From contig JASJOG010000008.1 in NCBI GenBank assembly GCA_030142905.1, positions 3,242,501-3,306,500 of the forward strand: a stretch of DNA of 64,000 nucleotides, read 5' to 3'. Origin of the DNA: Heliopora coerulea (lineage: Eukaryota; Cnidaria; Anthozoa; Scleralcyonacea; Helioporidae). Of the stretch, positions 1 through 12,000 are shown in pieces (position 1 is the first letter of the stretch; the number at the start of each line of letters is the position of its first letter). The notes beneath the pieces are model-generated. The model made no database searches. It was not told the origin of the DNA and saw only the letters and a program-made list of their open reading frames with translations. The position numbers and the translations under genes were made by a program.

Positions 1-484
1 CGGTGGATACTTTAATTTTCATTTACGATATTTTCATTTATCATTTTATTTTATTTAAATTTTTTTTTGCATGAGAAACTATTCAACTAAAATGATAGCT
101 GTTTTTCTAGCGACCTTGTCATACAAATGAAAGAGAAAAAACGAACTTTGTTTTGCCTAAACTAACCTAACCTAGCTTACAATTATCTTAATTCATCGTA
201 ATCGGTTTTATAATATTTGACAAATTAAAAATCTAAAATCTATTCAAGTAGTAAAAACAATGGTATTTACTATTTAAAATTAGGGTATAGAGTTTTCCTA
301 GTAAGTTTTAAAGCCAATATATATTTTTTTTCCTTCACTTGCCAGACATTCCAGGCCACAGCAAAAAAACATCCTTGTTTTCCAGGCATGCTATTTGGTT
401 TTTGGTGACAAGAGCATGATTATATTAGTTTCTAATCCATAATCCCACTTCACAATTCATAACACGCGAGAGAAGTTATGTAGA
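1..484. other. AT-rich stretch, no feature seen
   Basis: No open frame, repeat or RNA gene recognised. If the minus-strand mucin-like gene continues leftwards this may be its intron or 3' flank. Confidence 0.4.
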
Positions 485-1400
485 TTTGATAGGCAAGCAA
501 CTATGTTTTGAAAGAGTGATAGTTCATCTCTTCCTAGCTTTCTTGCCTGTCAATCTTTCTACTCGAGTTTTGACTGAGTATTTACTGCTAACGTGTCATA
601 ACTGTCATCTGTAACTATTCTACCAGCTTTATGTTCGAGATTTTGCAATCCATCTTTTAAGTTTTGTGGGCAATTATCCCAAACAAATGAACAATAATCA
701 AAACGTTGTTGCACAAATACCTTGTATAGAGGTTTCAGACATTCACTACAAACGATATTTTCAACTCTTCTCGTAATATCTATTGTTTTCCAATGCTTTT
801 TAAATACAGCATTTATGTAGCTTTAGTATGAAATGTTTTAATCAACCAAAACACCTGAAGTTTTTGTCCTCTTCACACGAGAAATATTTTGCATTCCGAT
901 CAAAATTTGAGGATAAGCACTACGACCGTTTTTAAAGACATGTTTCGGACAACATAGTCCATTATCGGTTAAAAATGGGTGTGTATGTATTCGTGTCAAT
1001 CTTTGCCTAGATCCAATTATCAGGAACTCTATTTCACCGACATTTAAGGACAATGTGTCTGATAATAACGAGAGCCAAATTTTATATTAGTGTCGTCAGC
1101 AAATTGTTGGACCCAAATTTGACCCTTGCGGTACATCAGCTTCTATATTCTTTTCACATGAACACGTTTTTCTTACTTTACATACTTGAGAACGGTTGCA
1201 TAAATATGAAATGAACGAACGCAGACCATCAACTTACTGAGATACTCCACAATCTTGCGGCCTCAGTCTGTTTTCATTGCAGAATTCATTCAAGAGGTTA
1301 ACAACAGACTCTCGGAAGAGATTATCTTCATCCAAAGTCCACTAAGCAATAATAAATCAAAATGTTAAAGATGAACGAACATAATTCTCTGAAATATTTA
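485..1400 (-). pseudogene. Decayed LINE reverse transcriptase fragment
   Basis: Read on the minus strand, several frames give pieces of a non-LTR reverse transcriptase in the right order. They are a VPQGSNLGP motif near 1107-1137, ADDTNI (the catalytic A/YADD box) near 1080-1100, then LNVGEIEFLIIGSRQRL near 1040, and lastly FDYCSFVWDNCPQNLKDGLQ near 640-710, typical of the C-terminal part of CR1/L2/jockey-like polymerases. The spacing between VPQGS and ADDT is much shorter than in a working enzyme, so an internal deletion is likely, and several stops and frame changes are present. No 3' tail or target duplication was found. It is an old, dead insertion; the exact clade cannot be told by eye. 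Confidence 0.65.
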
Positions 1401-1924
1401 GCAATCTGATGTTCAGCAAGACGAAGTCATCAGCCAAAAAAGGGGACAAACCAGAATTGTTTATGAAGGAAGATGCTTCCATTCTTTTGGATTAGTTAAC
1501 TACTAATTATTGTCTCGATATATACTAATTACATAATTTTCGTATGATTATATTTATGCATTTGGATGGGTTTGAAGGATGCCAGATTTGGGCATGTTTC
1601 ATTAACGCTTAGGTTTCTATTTATGCACTCTAACATCAATATTTCACACTGACGTCTGCTTGTTCAAGCTACCCGCTCACTGTAGGCACTTCTCCTACTC
1701 CCATTACCTCGGGACCATAATTTATCAGTCTCATTCTCAGCCTGAGCATAGTAATGCAATGGTTTAATACTCAGTCTTGATCTCGGAAATTTAGGGTCTC
1801 GAAAATAAGTGGGTAATGAAAATGCATGTCACTAAAAACGTCTTGTGCGTATTTTTCAAATCAAATTGAGCTCGTTTCCGTGGTATCAAACTTTTTTTTG
1901 AAGAACTGCAATTTCATTTTTCTA

Positions 1925-2150
1925 TTGATACTTTTTTCCTCACCATTACTTCTCTTCACTTACTCCTGCTTCCACTTTGCTCCTGACTCTATGCCAACTT
2001 CCCATTCCTACTCCTAATTCAAACTCCACTGTCACTAATCCAGCTCCAAGCTCTTCCCTCTTAACTCCACCTCCAACTTTAGTAGAATGCCAGCTTCTAC
2101 TCCGAAATCCATCCAGCTACTTCAACTCCTAATTTTACACTCCTTACGTC
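1925..2150. repeat. Pyrimidine-rich degenerate ACTCC minisatellite
   Basis: About 220 bases of irregular repeats built from ACTCC/CTACTCC/AACTCC words, nearly free of G. No coding sense. The rest of 1401-2740 shows nothing recognisable. Confidence 0.5.
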
Positions 2151-2751
2151 TTCTCAGAGCAATCAGCACTAGTTGTTATGCTGATATATTACTATATGAG
2201 GTGCCAACGCTCTGATGGCTATTTAGATCAATAATAAATACTAATACTATCTTCGTTTTCTAATGGTTCAATAACTAGTTAATTTTGTTTAATGCTTCTT
2301 TCTCTGCTTATTTTAACATAAGCTTCACCGAAAGACTTCAATGTCATCAATATTCTTGACGAGAAGATATTGATATGTCTTCTGTCCTCCCATGAATCTA
2401 TTTGACTCTTAATTGCAAGAAGGCAATTAAGCATTCTGTTCAATTTATGTCTAATTTTTGCTCACGTTTTCTTGCTGGAAATCATTTATCCTGAGTCGGA
2501 TCGAGTTGTTTCGCTGATCGTCAGTTGGTGTTGGTGGTTTTTCAGGTGGGTCTGCACGAGTATTTTCCGTTTTATCTGAGGAACAAAGCATACAAAAACA
2601 ACAACATGATTGCAAGGTTGAAAGATTTCACTTTTATATTAGTTCCGCTCTTCCTACTCAGGATCGTCAAGAATTTGTCGCTTTTATGACAAAGAAAAAA
2701 GAGAACAGCGCTCAAAGTTTTGAGATATCTTTTACTCAAGTAACGAGTAGC

Positions 2752-3095
2752 CTATTATTATTATGATTATTATTAATACTATTATTATTACTACTGTTAT
2801 TATCATAATTATTACTGTTATTATTATTACTGTTATTTGTATTACTGTTATTATTACTGTTATTATTACTGTGGACTCTTAATTATTAACTTTTGACTCG
2901 CTCACAACTCAATTATTTTATAGAAATTTTATACAATATGTAAATTTTTATTATTTTACAAAGGATTATAATAAAACTGGTTCATAAATTAAAAATTAAA
3001 AAAAGTTATTATTAGTACTTTTATTATTATTGAAATTATTATTACTGATATTATTATTACTGTTATTATTATTATTATTATTATTAATATTATAA
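2752..3095. repeat. (ATT)n/(ACTGTTATT)n microsatellite pair
   Basis: Two blocks, about 2752-2875 and 3005-3092, of imperfect ATT triplets interspersed with ACTGTT units, separated by AT-rich unique sequence. Confidence 0.75.
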
Positions 3096-3540
3096 TCTTC
3101 ACGATCCGAGTTAGGTCTTCCATCCGGCAGTCACCTTGAGAGCAAGTTACATCAAGTACTGAAACGGTCTCAACGGCTCAGTCCGTCTCCTTTATTGCGT
3201 AAGCCTCATTCTCAAAATCCTGCTTGTTCCTAATAATTAATATTATCATACATTCAAATTTCGTTCTTGCTTCTTATTGGTTGACATTCACCGGTTAATT
3301 GTCAATGTCCGGAAGCCGTGACATCATTTCCGCCGAATATCATGAATTATTCGACAGAGCTGTCCAAAAAACTATTATTGGACACTGACGACGTAACCAT
3401 CTCAAGGCCGCGAAAATTACAAACAGCAAAAATGGCCTGCAGCAGTTTGGAAAGTTAATCGCACGAGACTATTTACTGCAAATCTTTTCTTGCATCTGTC
3501 GCTGTTTTGAATGTATAATAAAACAATTATTAGGTTCAGC

Positions 3541-3650
3541 TTACGTATAATATCAAGAATTATCCAGACCAAAGTTGTTATCCGCCTCAGCCTTCAGCTT
3601 CGGCAGATAACATTAACTTTGGTCTGGGTAATTCTTGATATAATGCCCAG
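3541..3650. repeat. Long hairpin (foldback), arms about 45 bp
   Basis: The left arm ATATCAAGAATTATCCAGAC (from about 3549) is mirrored by GTCTGGGTAATTCTTGATAT (ending about 3641). The pairing continues inwards through the CCAAAGTT and GTTATC words to a short centre near TTCAGCTTCGG. Probably a small foldback transposon. It sits just left of an ATT tract and the LINE fragment at 3700. Confidence 0.7.
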
Positions 3651-3714
3651 TCTCATCCAATAATTGTTTATTATTATAAAAAATTATTATTATTCTTAAT
3701 ATTATTATTATTGT

Positions 3715-4590
3715 TATTATAATCTGTAATCAGGCCACAGCTCGAGTACGCTAGTGAAGTTTGGCCACCTTATACAACAAAATATAAATGACAAATTGAA
3801 AGCGTACAGCGTCGTGCAACAAAGTTCATACTAGGGTATCCTAAAGGAATAACCTTCAAGCAAAGATTGGTACAGATATCAATGTTACCTCTTAAATACA
3901 GAAAAGAAATAGTCGATCTGGTCCTTCCATTCAAATCAAAACTTGGCCAAACAAACTTAAATTATTCTAAATTTTTTCAGTCAATGTCAAACAACAGATA
4001 CAATACCCGGAGTTTTGATCGTAATAATTACCATGTCAGTTTTATTAAACTAGACTATTTGAAATCCTTTACCAGCCGACATGTTCAAAAAATATAATGA
4101 AACACAATGATTTCGTGACAATGATTCTGTGATAGATTCGAAATGTCACCTCTAATTTTTATCTTGTCTTGTTTTGTCAACTTGAATATCGAGTTCTTCA
4201 TAAGATGATATTTTTTTGGAGCTTGTGTTTTATTATACTATTTGAAATATTCTTATATTAATATCGTAGTTTTATTATGGAATAAGCTACATAAAGATTA
4301 TAAAATTATTACAAATTTAAATATGTTTGAAAACAAACTTCCTGATTTTTATATGAAAAACTCCGAAACTGAATATGACCTTCCAGGTTCTATTAGCCTA
4401 TATTTTTGAATTTTTGAATTAGTAAATATCTTTTATTACTTTAGTGTTTTTATCTACTAGTAGGTAGATTTCGATTGGAACATTTTGTCCTGTTTCTTCC
4501 ACCTGTAGCTTTTTTTATAGCTTTTATCTCCTTTGCTCGATTTTTGTACCAGCAACAAAATATGTCAAATAAATAAAATAAAATAAATAC
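3715..4590 (+). pseudogene. LINE 3' fragment, 5'-truncated, with A-rich/ATT tail
   Basis: The plus strand reads LEYASEVWPPYTTKY, then ESVQRRATKFIL, then an open frame from 3867 to 4097 containing ISMLPLKYRKEIVDLVLPFK. These are hallmarks of the C-terminal segment of CR1/L2/jockey-like LINE polymerases. After about 150 bases with no match, the same protein resumes near 4265 with WNKLHKDYKIITNLNMFENK and ends in an AATAAAATAAAATAAAT tail at about 4570-4590, followed by ATT triplets. The abrupt left edge in an ATT tract near 3700 fits target-primed 5' truncation. Non-functional because only the C-terminus remains and frames are broken. Confidence 0.7.
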
Positions 4591-4621
<31 letters not shown>

Positions 4622-4625
4622 GTTA
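4588..4625. repeat. (ATT)n microsatellite
   Basis: ATT triplets immediately after the LINE tail; either the target or tail slippage. From 4626 to 5330 nothing was recognised. Confidence 0.8.
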
Positions 4626-5330
4626 TAACTATTGTACTTTTATTTGGAATTGTATTCTGGGGTTCACAGTATGATTGTAATTATCTCACCCTTATTATTT
4701 ATTATGTTCCATATATCTTTTCATAAATCATAAATTATATATAAATTCTAGCTATAAATTTTAGCAATCAAAAAGGATTTCTAAATTTTAGAAACGTAAT
4801 TACAATCCATCCGACGCAGTTTTAAAAATTACTCAAGGTAAAGGAGGATCCGTTTTGTTTATATATTTTTTAAATCTAACATTAAATTACTCGGATCATA
4901 TTGATTCATTTACAATCAAATTAAGTCTTTACAGTTTTTATAATGGCTCTTTAGAGAACTTCTCCTGAACGACTATTTCTACATCTTAAGCGGTTTTGAA
5001 ATCTTAGCTTTTTTGATTTTTTTAATCCAACATTACTATGATGGTATAATAAGAATCTTCGAAAATTTCCGAGAAATCGAAATTCGGAGTTATGTTAAAT
5101 TAAAGGCGTGGTAAATGCCTGTTTTGTCTATTGTTCGACGATGTTTAAAAAATGAAAAGTCGTTCGATTTTAAATTAAAACTTGCTTAGGATAGAGATTT
5201 CAATGACAAAAATTGAAATCAACGTCAAAATGTTAAAAGCAGTCATTACGGAATAACATACATTTGGGGTAGTCTCCTATTGGAAACCCAAGATTTGAGT
5301 TGATAATCTAGCGACAAAAAGTTGAAGGAA

Positions 5331-5383
5331 TTAGTAATATTTCGATTTTATTTTAAAGTCACCGTCTGACTGAATGGCCTTAC
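5331..5383 (-). CDS. Candidate terminal exon of the mucin-like gene
   Basis: A good acceptor (pyrimidine-rich TTTTATTTCACAG ending at 5384) opens a 53-base segment. Joined to the single leftover base of the exon at 5918-6049 it reads 17 codons (starting CKAIQSDGDF) and then a stop at 5331-5333. The phase fits and the first codon becomes Cys. Against it: no recognisable domain, no membrane segment, and no AATAAA close downstream. The gene could equally continue beyond the left edge. Transcript data would settle it. Confidence 0.2.
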
Positions 5384-5917
5384 CTGTGAAATAAAATTGA
5401 AATATTACTATTTCAACTTCTTATCACTTGATTACTTACTCGGATATTGACCTTTCAAGAAGGCTCTGCTTTTTGAAACGTGTTTTGTTTTCAAGTTGTC
5501 AATGCCAATAGCACCAGTTACGTTAGTTACAGCACAATCGTAAAGTTATGGCATTCGCTATTGGCATCAGTTAGTCCAGCGAGAAGAAGAGGTGACAAGT
5601 AACTTTGTATTACGTTGAGAATGATAGCGAGAATTATCACGGACGACGTTTGTGTTATATTTGCTGAAGCCAATGGCTGAGCTGATTAACTTAAACCGAG
5701 GCCTTAATAATTTATCTGGTTGCGGAAAAGCTGAATCTAATACTACTTCTGTCCTGAAACGTTATCACTAAGGCATCAAGACACTACACAATGAGTGAAA
5801 AGACGAAATTCATTTGCAAACAAGTTTATAGCTGAAAAGGATTATGTCCATGACGTAATTTGTCGCCGGTCAGAATTGAAAAAGCATGAAAATTATATAA
5901 TAGCTTGTTTTACTTAC

Positions 5918-6049
5918 ATATACAAGTGCCATTAACTCTTATTAGATTTCTGTTTTTAGGGCAAGTGCATGTGAAACTTCCATCGATATTTTCACAGACT
6001 TCCCCCGATCCAAAGCAATTATGACCTCCTGCTATGCACTCATTAATAT
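5918..6049 (-). CDS. Mucin-like gene exon 16: calcium-binding EGF
   Basis: 132 bases. DINECIAGGHNCFGSGEVC then GSFTCTCPKN and NGTCI. Donor GTAAGT; read-through without splicing would hit TAA after two more codons. Last exon placed with confidence. Confidence 0.88.
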
Positions 6050-9000
6050 CTATAGCAAATATGGAAGACGCAAGAAGTTATGGTGAACAAAAAAAATGGT
6101 AAATTTCATAATTGTAATATAGAGAGCATGAATCTTACTATTCATTGCTAAATTTAAGATGCTTTCCGCTATTCAATCTCGGGATCATTTTTACTATTTC
6201 TTTATAACTCTCTCATCATGTCTTGCTTTTAATATGTATTGGATGCAAAGTAATATTTATGATATGACTGGCTGAACTGTACAGGATTTACAATGGCGAG
6301 CCCGCAAAAAGATTTTCGTGACAAGTTATCCATCTAAGTGGCCGTGCAAGTGGGAGCCTGCCTAATATATTCAGCCTCTTGAACCCCCTGGAAAATCTAT
6401 TTACTAAAACTCTCACTTTTCAATGCCAAAGATAAAGTCATATTACTCAGTAAAAGGGCTCTTTGTGGCAGAATCGTAATCTTAGCGTCAGCAAAATCTT
6501 CGGAAGACACTAAAGTGATCACTTGTCCACTCTTCTGTTTACAACTTACCAGTGCAAGAGTATGGTCCATTGGCTTGATACCCTGCATTGCACGAACAGT
6601 TGTAAGATCCTACTGTGTTGATACACTCCTGATCACAAAGATTTGTCTCTGCTCTTGCACATTCGTCAACATCTAAAATTTTAATGCAAGTGATCTTAAA
6701 CACTGGAACTCGGATAAATTTAGGCAATCCGTATCTGGTTGATCTAACTGATGTTAAACCCTGGTCCAGTTATTTGGCAGTAATTTGGTTTAAAGCAATT
6801 GATATTTCTTAAAAACGTGCCGGATTTTAATGAACATTTCAAATGAAAAGGAAAATCTATGTTTGCAAACCTTGACATGATTTTCCATCCTCGCCGAGAA
6901 CAAAGCCTCCATTACACTCACACTTGGCTTGTCCTGGATTGACTGGGTCCATATAACAGATTTGTGAACAAGTATTTTGTCCTTCTTCGCATAAATCAGA
7001 GGCTGTAACAATATATGAATATTTAAAATTATATACATGTGTAAATATATGTATGTTATTACATTGCATAATATATATTATTATATATTATTATATATAT
7101 AATATTTTATTATAATAATATATATATATATATATATAGATGTGTGTGTATACGTGTGTATGTATGTATATAATGTATATTAAATAGTTATTAACCGAGT
7201 GTGAGGTCCGGAAGGAGAAAACACGCTTACTTTTATCCTCAAATATTTTTGCCTTAGGAAACATTAATTTTCAAACGAATTGGGAATTCGCGTATTAAAG
7301 TCAGTTTTCTACTTGCGAATAAATTTACGCGAATCGAATTTTTTCTTTGTCGCATGGCCTGTCGACTGTTACTGAGGAGAAACCTATTCACTTTATACAA
7401 AGAAATGTCGATTCGTGCGAATTTATTCGCAAGTTGGAGACATTAAAAGCCTCACTGTACGTGCTTTACCCGATCAAAAAGCTGTAGCCCCATGTTTTAA
7501 ATCTAATGAAGCACTCCTGCTTCTTTCTTAAATATATATACATACGCATACATATATACATATACATAATACATATACATAAATACATATACATATACAT
7601 ATACATACATACATACATATGTATTATATATATATACAGCAAATTGCAAAAATTATGGCACAAAACATATCAACATATGAACATATCAAGATCACTGTAT
7701 CTTCATTTTATTCTCACTGTGTTTTTTGGTACATTCGTTGGCCAATCTAATGTATCAAGGTTATTTAAAGTATTCATAGTTACAGATTTATCTATATATA
7801 CTTTTTTTTACAATATGTTTAGGTTTGCCAAAATTTATGCGATTTGATATATATGTATATATAAAATTCACCAAAAATTCATGAGGAAAAGACAAAAGAA
7901 AATCGTAAGCGTGTCCGATCTATATATGTGATAAAGATTCATGTGCCCTTATATGTGAAGAAGAAGTTCAATTTTTTCGGCTTACGAATGATAAATTTCC
8001 AAATTTTCTTCACTAATTAGAGTATTAAGAGGTGAATTTCATAAGACATTAAAAAACTAGCAGTTTGTGCTTTATCGGGTCTAAAACGCTCGGCTATCGC
8101 CTCGTGTTTTAAATCCCGAAAAAGCACTCCTGCTCAGTTTTTAACACACACATATGTATATTAGCACACACATATTAATATGTGTGTGTGCCTGTGTGTA
8201 TCTGTGTGTGTGTGTACTGTACATAAGCATTATAACCCTATTATAACATACCTATACAGTTCTTTATATTGTTTGGGTTCACTTTGAATCCTATGCGACA
8301 GTAGCACTCATAAGATCCCTGCGTGTTGTTGCATAGTTGAGCACAATCATTTGGCCGGGAACATTCATCAATATCTACAACAAAACATAGATTATTAAAT
8401 ATCTGGGTTATAACACACAAAGCTTCGTCAAAATTTTTATAACCTTTAATATTCATGATATGTATTTCCCAAAACCATATAGAATTTGGGACTTCAAGTA
8501 ATGGTAACTATTTTAACCTCTTTACATCTTGAGTTCAAATCACTAGCACCAAAACTCAGTCAATACATTGGTTCAGTCATGAACGTAACATGAGCTTGAG
8601 AAATACACGTTTTAGCCAAACACCGTGGGATAAGCTCCGCTCATGTGTCAGTACGTAACATTTGGGTAGCGGTCATAATAAGAAAATTTGTTAATTATAA
8701 AAAATAACTGATAGATGAACGTTCGTCAAGCTCTATCCCCAGAAAAACGATTTCTGAGCCCCAGACTGGGAAAGAACCCGCAATCTTCTGATGACCAGCG
8801 AGACGCTCTAATCATTGAGCTACCAAGACTAACAATTTCTACATATGTGTGACCTAAGCGGAAGCCACTATATGTTAATTAATATATTAATGAGATGATT
8901 ATTTTAGAAATGTGAGAGCTTTGAAATACAAAGACTCAGATTGGTTACAGAGTCTCATCGGTCATCAGAAGGTTGCGGGTTTGATTCCCATCTGGGGCTC

Positions 9001-12000
9001 AGAAATCGTTTTTCTGAGGATAGAACTTGACGAGCCTTCATCTATTAGTTCAAGATATCTCCAAGCTCTCACATTTCTAAAACAAATATCTCATTACAAA
9101 AAAAATAGACGGGATTAAAATCTAAAAATAACTAGGTTGCTTTTTAATATTAATGTTGAATTTGAGTAACTCGATGCTTTTATAATTCGGTATTACAAAT
9201 AAAACTTAACCGAGATTTGGAATTAATTTTCATCAGTTTCTGCTTTTTGTGACCTTTAAAATGTCTCCGACTTCATACTTAATGTTTATTTTACTTTAAT
9301 TCAATTAGTTGAATTATTTTGATTGAATTTGGTTGAATTTGAGAAACGTCCTCACTAGGTATGGTAAGTTGCTGATATCTTTCCACGAGGGTTAAAAGAA
9401 TTGAATTATGCGTGTTCTGATCTCAGCTTGTCATAAAAAATGAACTAATTTACGGTCGAGTTGTTTTATTTTCTTTTTTGGGGTTTTTTTGCGGGTGTGT
9501 GTGTGTGTGTTTTTCTGTATTATTAAAACAAATTTTAGAGCAAAATTAAAATCTGGGCAATGTAATGTTTTAAAAACCTTATGCAGAAATTTTAGTCAAA
9601 AGCCTTATATCTGCTGAGAATCACAACATCCGAGTAACAGATATTTTTGCTGTGATGTTAACCCTACACATTATTTTATTAATAGGTGTAGGTGCTGGGT
9701 TTTTAAGAGAAGGAAGAAAGGAATGTTTAAGAAGTTAAATATTGTCGAGCATAAATAACTAATATGCATTTTTGTTCATCATTACCCGTGATTACTTAAA
9801 TTCCATGAAAACTTTAAATAAAAACAATACCAATTGTTGGATATACTGTTATATCGTATTGTATTAAAGTACTCATTCTCAACATTTTGTGACAATACTT
9901 GAAGAAGAAATCACTTGAGTGAAAAAGAACTCTGACAATGGCATTTGCTAAATTTTCAAAAAGCCCAAAAATTCTTTGCCCTATCAATCGTCATTTTTTC
10001 AGAAATTTCTAACAAGAGCAACTTACGTTTTGCATTTCCAAACATTAAACCGTCCATACTCTGTTCTAATAATTTTTAAATTCATACTGAAAAAAAAAAT
10101 TCGGAATTGACTAACCGTTGCAAGTTCTTTTATCTCCATCTAAAGTGAAACCATCATTGCAGCGACATTGAAAGGACCCTAGAGAATTGGAACACTGTTG
10201 CTCACACCCGCCATTATCAGTTATACATTCGTCGATATCTAGAAAAATTGAACATTGAAAGAACATCAGTCAGAGGTTGACAAAGCAGAAAATGTACCCA
10301 GGTAAGAAATATCAAAGCCTGGCCTAAGATTCTGAGTCTAATCGTCATGAAAATATTATCTCTGAATATTTTATTGATGTACTCAGTGTTAACTCAGGTT
10401 ATAACTTTATTATGCCTTTACTCCAGATCTTATACTGTACTATGAAATTTCTTACCAGGTATTTCAAAGAGTTTTGGCAAACAGTAAAAACGACAAGTTC
10501 ACTCAATCAGGTTAATACAGTTTAAACAGGAAATACGTAAGTAAACACAACCATCCATTCCAGCTCGCTTGGAAGGTCGATTTCGGTCCTTTAACGCTAC
10601 TTTGCAATCGAGCAATCCAATTATCTCCCTTCAATTTCTTCTTCACATTTTTATTTGAATTATTTATTTAAAAAGGTAAAGGAAATGAGAAGTAATATAT
10701 CGAAACATGAAAAAGTAAGTGCATTTCAAAATTAGTTTTGGCGTAAGAATCTTACCGACCAAATGGAATGGTTGAGCTATGAGAGACCTCAATCAAGCTA
10801 TGACGACGGAGATAAATCAACAATCAAAAATTTAGAACTGATCTGAAATCATGGATCACTGATGTTGTCCAGGATACTTCGTTTGTGTTTTTCGATCTCT
10901 AAAATGCTTGAAAGTATCTAAACGGATTCTGTTCAATAGTTTGACGTCAAACACAACTAACTACCTTAGTTAAGATAGCGTTGTCTTTAATCCGTGAAAG
11001 TGTTATAGAGTTACGGCTAGGGTTACGGTTAGAGTTAGTTTAAGGTTACGTTAGGGATAGGGTTATGGTTTGGGTTAGAGGTAAGGTTAGGTTTAATATT
11101 GTTATGGCCTAATTAATTCAAAAGCATCCGCTAAGATTCACTTAGCCCAAAAAGTAATTGTGATTTTTTATAATTTTTCGAAGGACTTAAAGCCCATACA
11201 AATTTGCTTCAATCTGATAATATCAAAGAAAATATGCCTTAACGTTTCTTTTTCAGTTGTTTGTCAGTTATTCTTTTTCCATCAACGTAAAAAGCAAAAA
11301 ATAAATTTTGCTACTTATATATCAATTTATATCTTTCAAGATTATTTAGTTCATGATTAATCTGAATGAGGAACGACTAACCTGCACATACAGCTCCATT
11401 TCCAGAATAACCACTCGGACAGGGGCCACACGTGAAATTGGTTGGATTGTTTACGCACGTTGCTAAAGGATGACACACAGTACCCGTAGCACTCTCGCAG
11501 AAATCTTTTTGAATTCCGCAGTACCGTCCTGTTTTTCCAAGAGGACATTCACATTCCATATCAAGGAAATAAACTACTTTCTGTGCAGTCTGATTGGATG
11601 TCGCTTCTGGGACAAAGCAAATTCCTCCATTTTGACAAGCACAAAGATTAATACTTGGACTAAATGATGAAGTTCCATTCTTTGGGTCTGTCACAGTGAA
11701 TGTCAAACTAACCTGTATATGAGAGAAAAAATCCATTTGCGTCAATCGTGTACAGGCCTCCTTTCGACATTTTCTCACACTTTGTTCGGCCAATGACCTT
11801 TCTTCTAGTTTGAATGCTGGCAACGTGAAAACTCATGTATGAGACCATTCGTTTCAATTAACCAAGCAATGTTTTTTTTCTTCCTTTTATTCAGTTAAAA
11901 TATTATTCTACCAGTCATGAATGATGTATTCTAAATAATGTCAATTATAATAAAGAACCTAATTATTAGCTTTTATCAATTGCTTCCGAAATTTTCTCGA

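Noticed and set aside
7466..7847. Open frames across the ATACAT microsatellite
   Set aside because: Ile/Tyr/His repeats are a product of the simple repeat on both strands.
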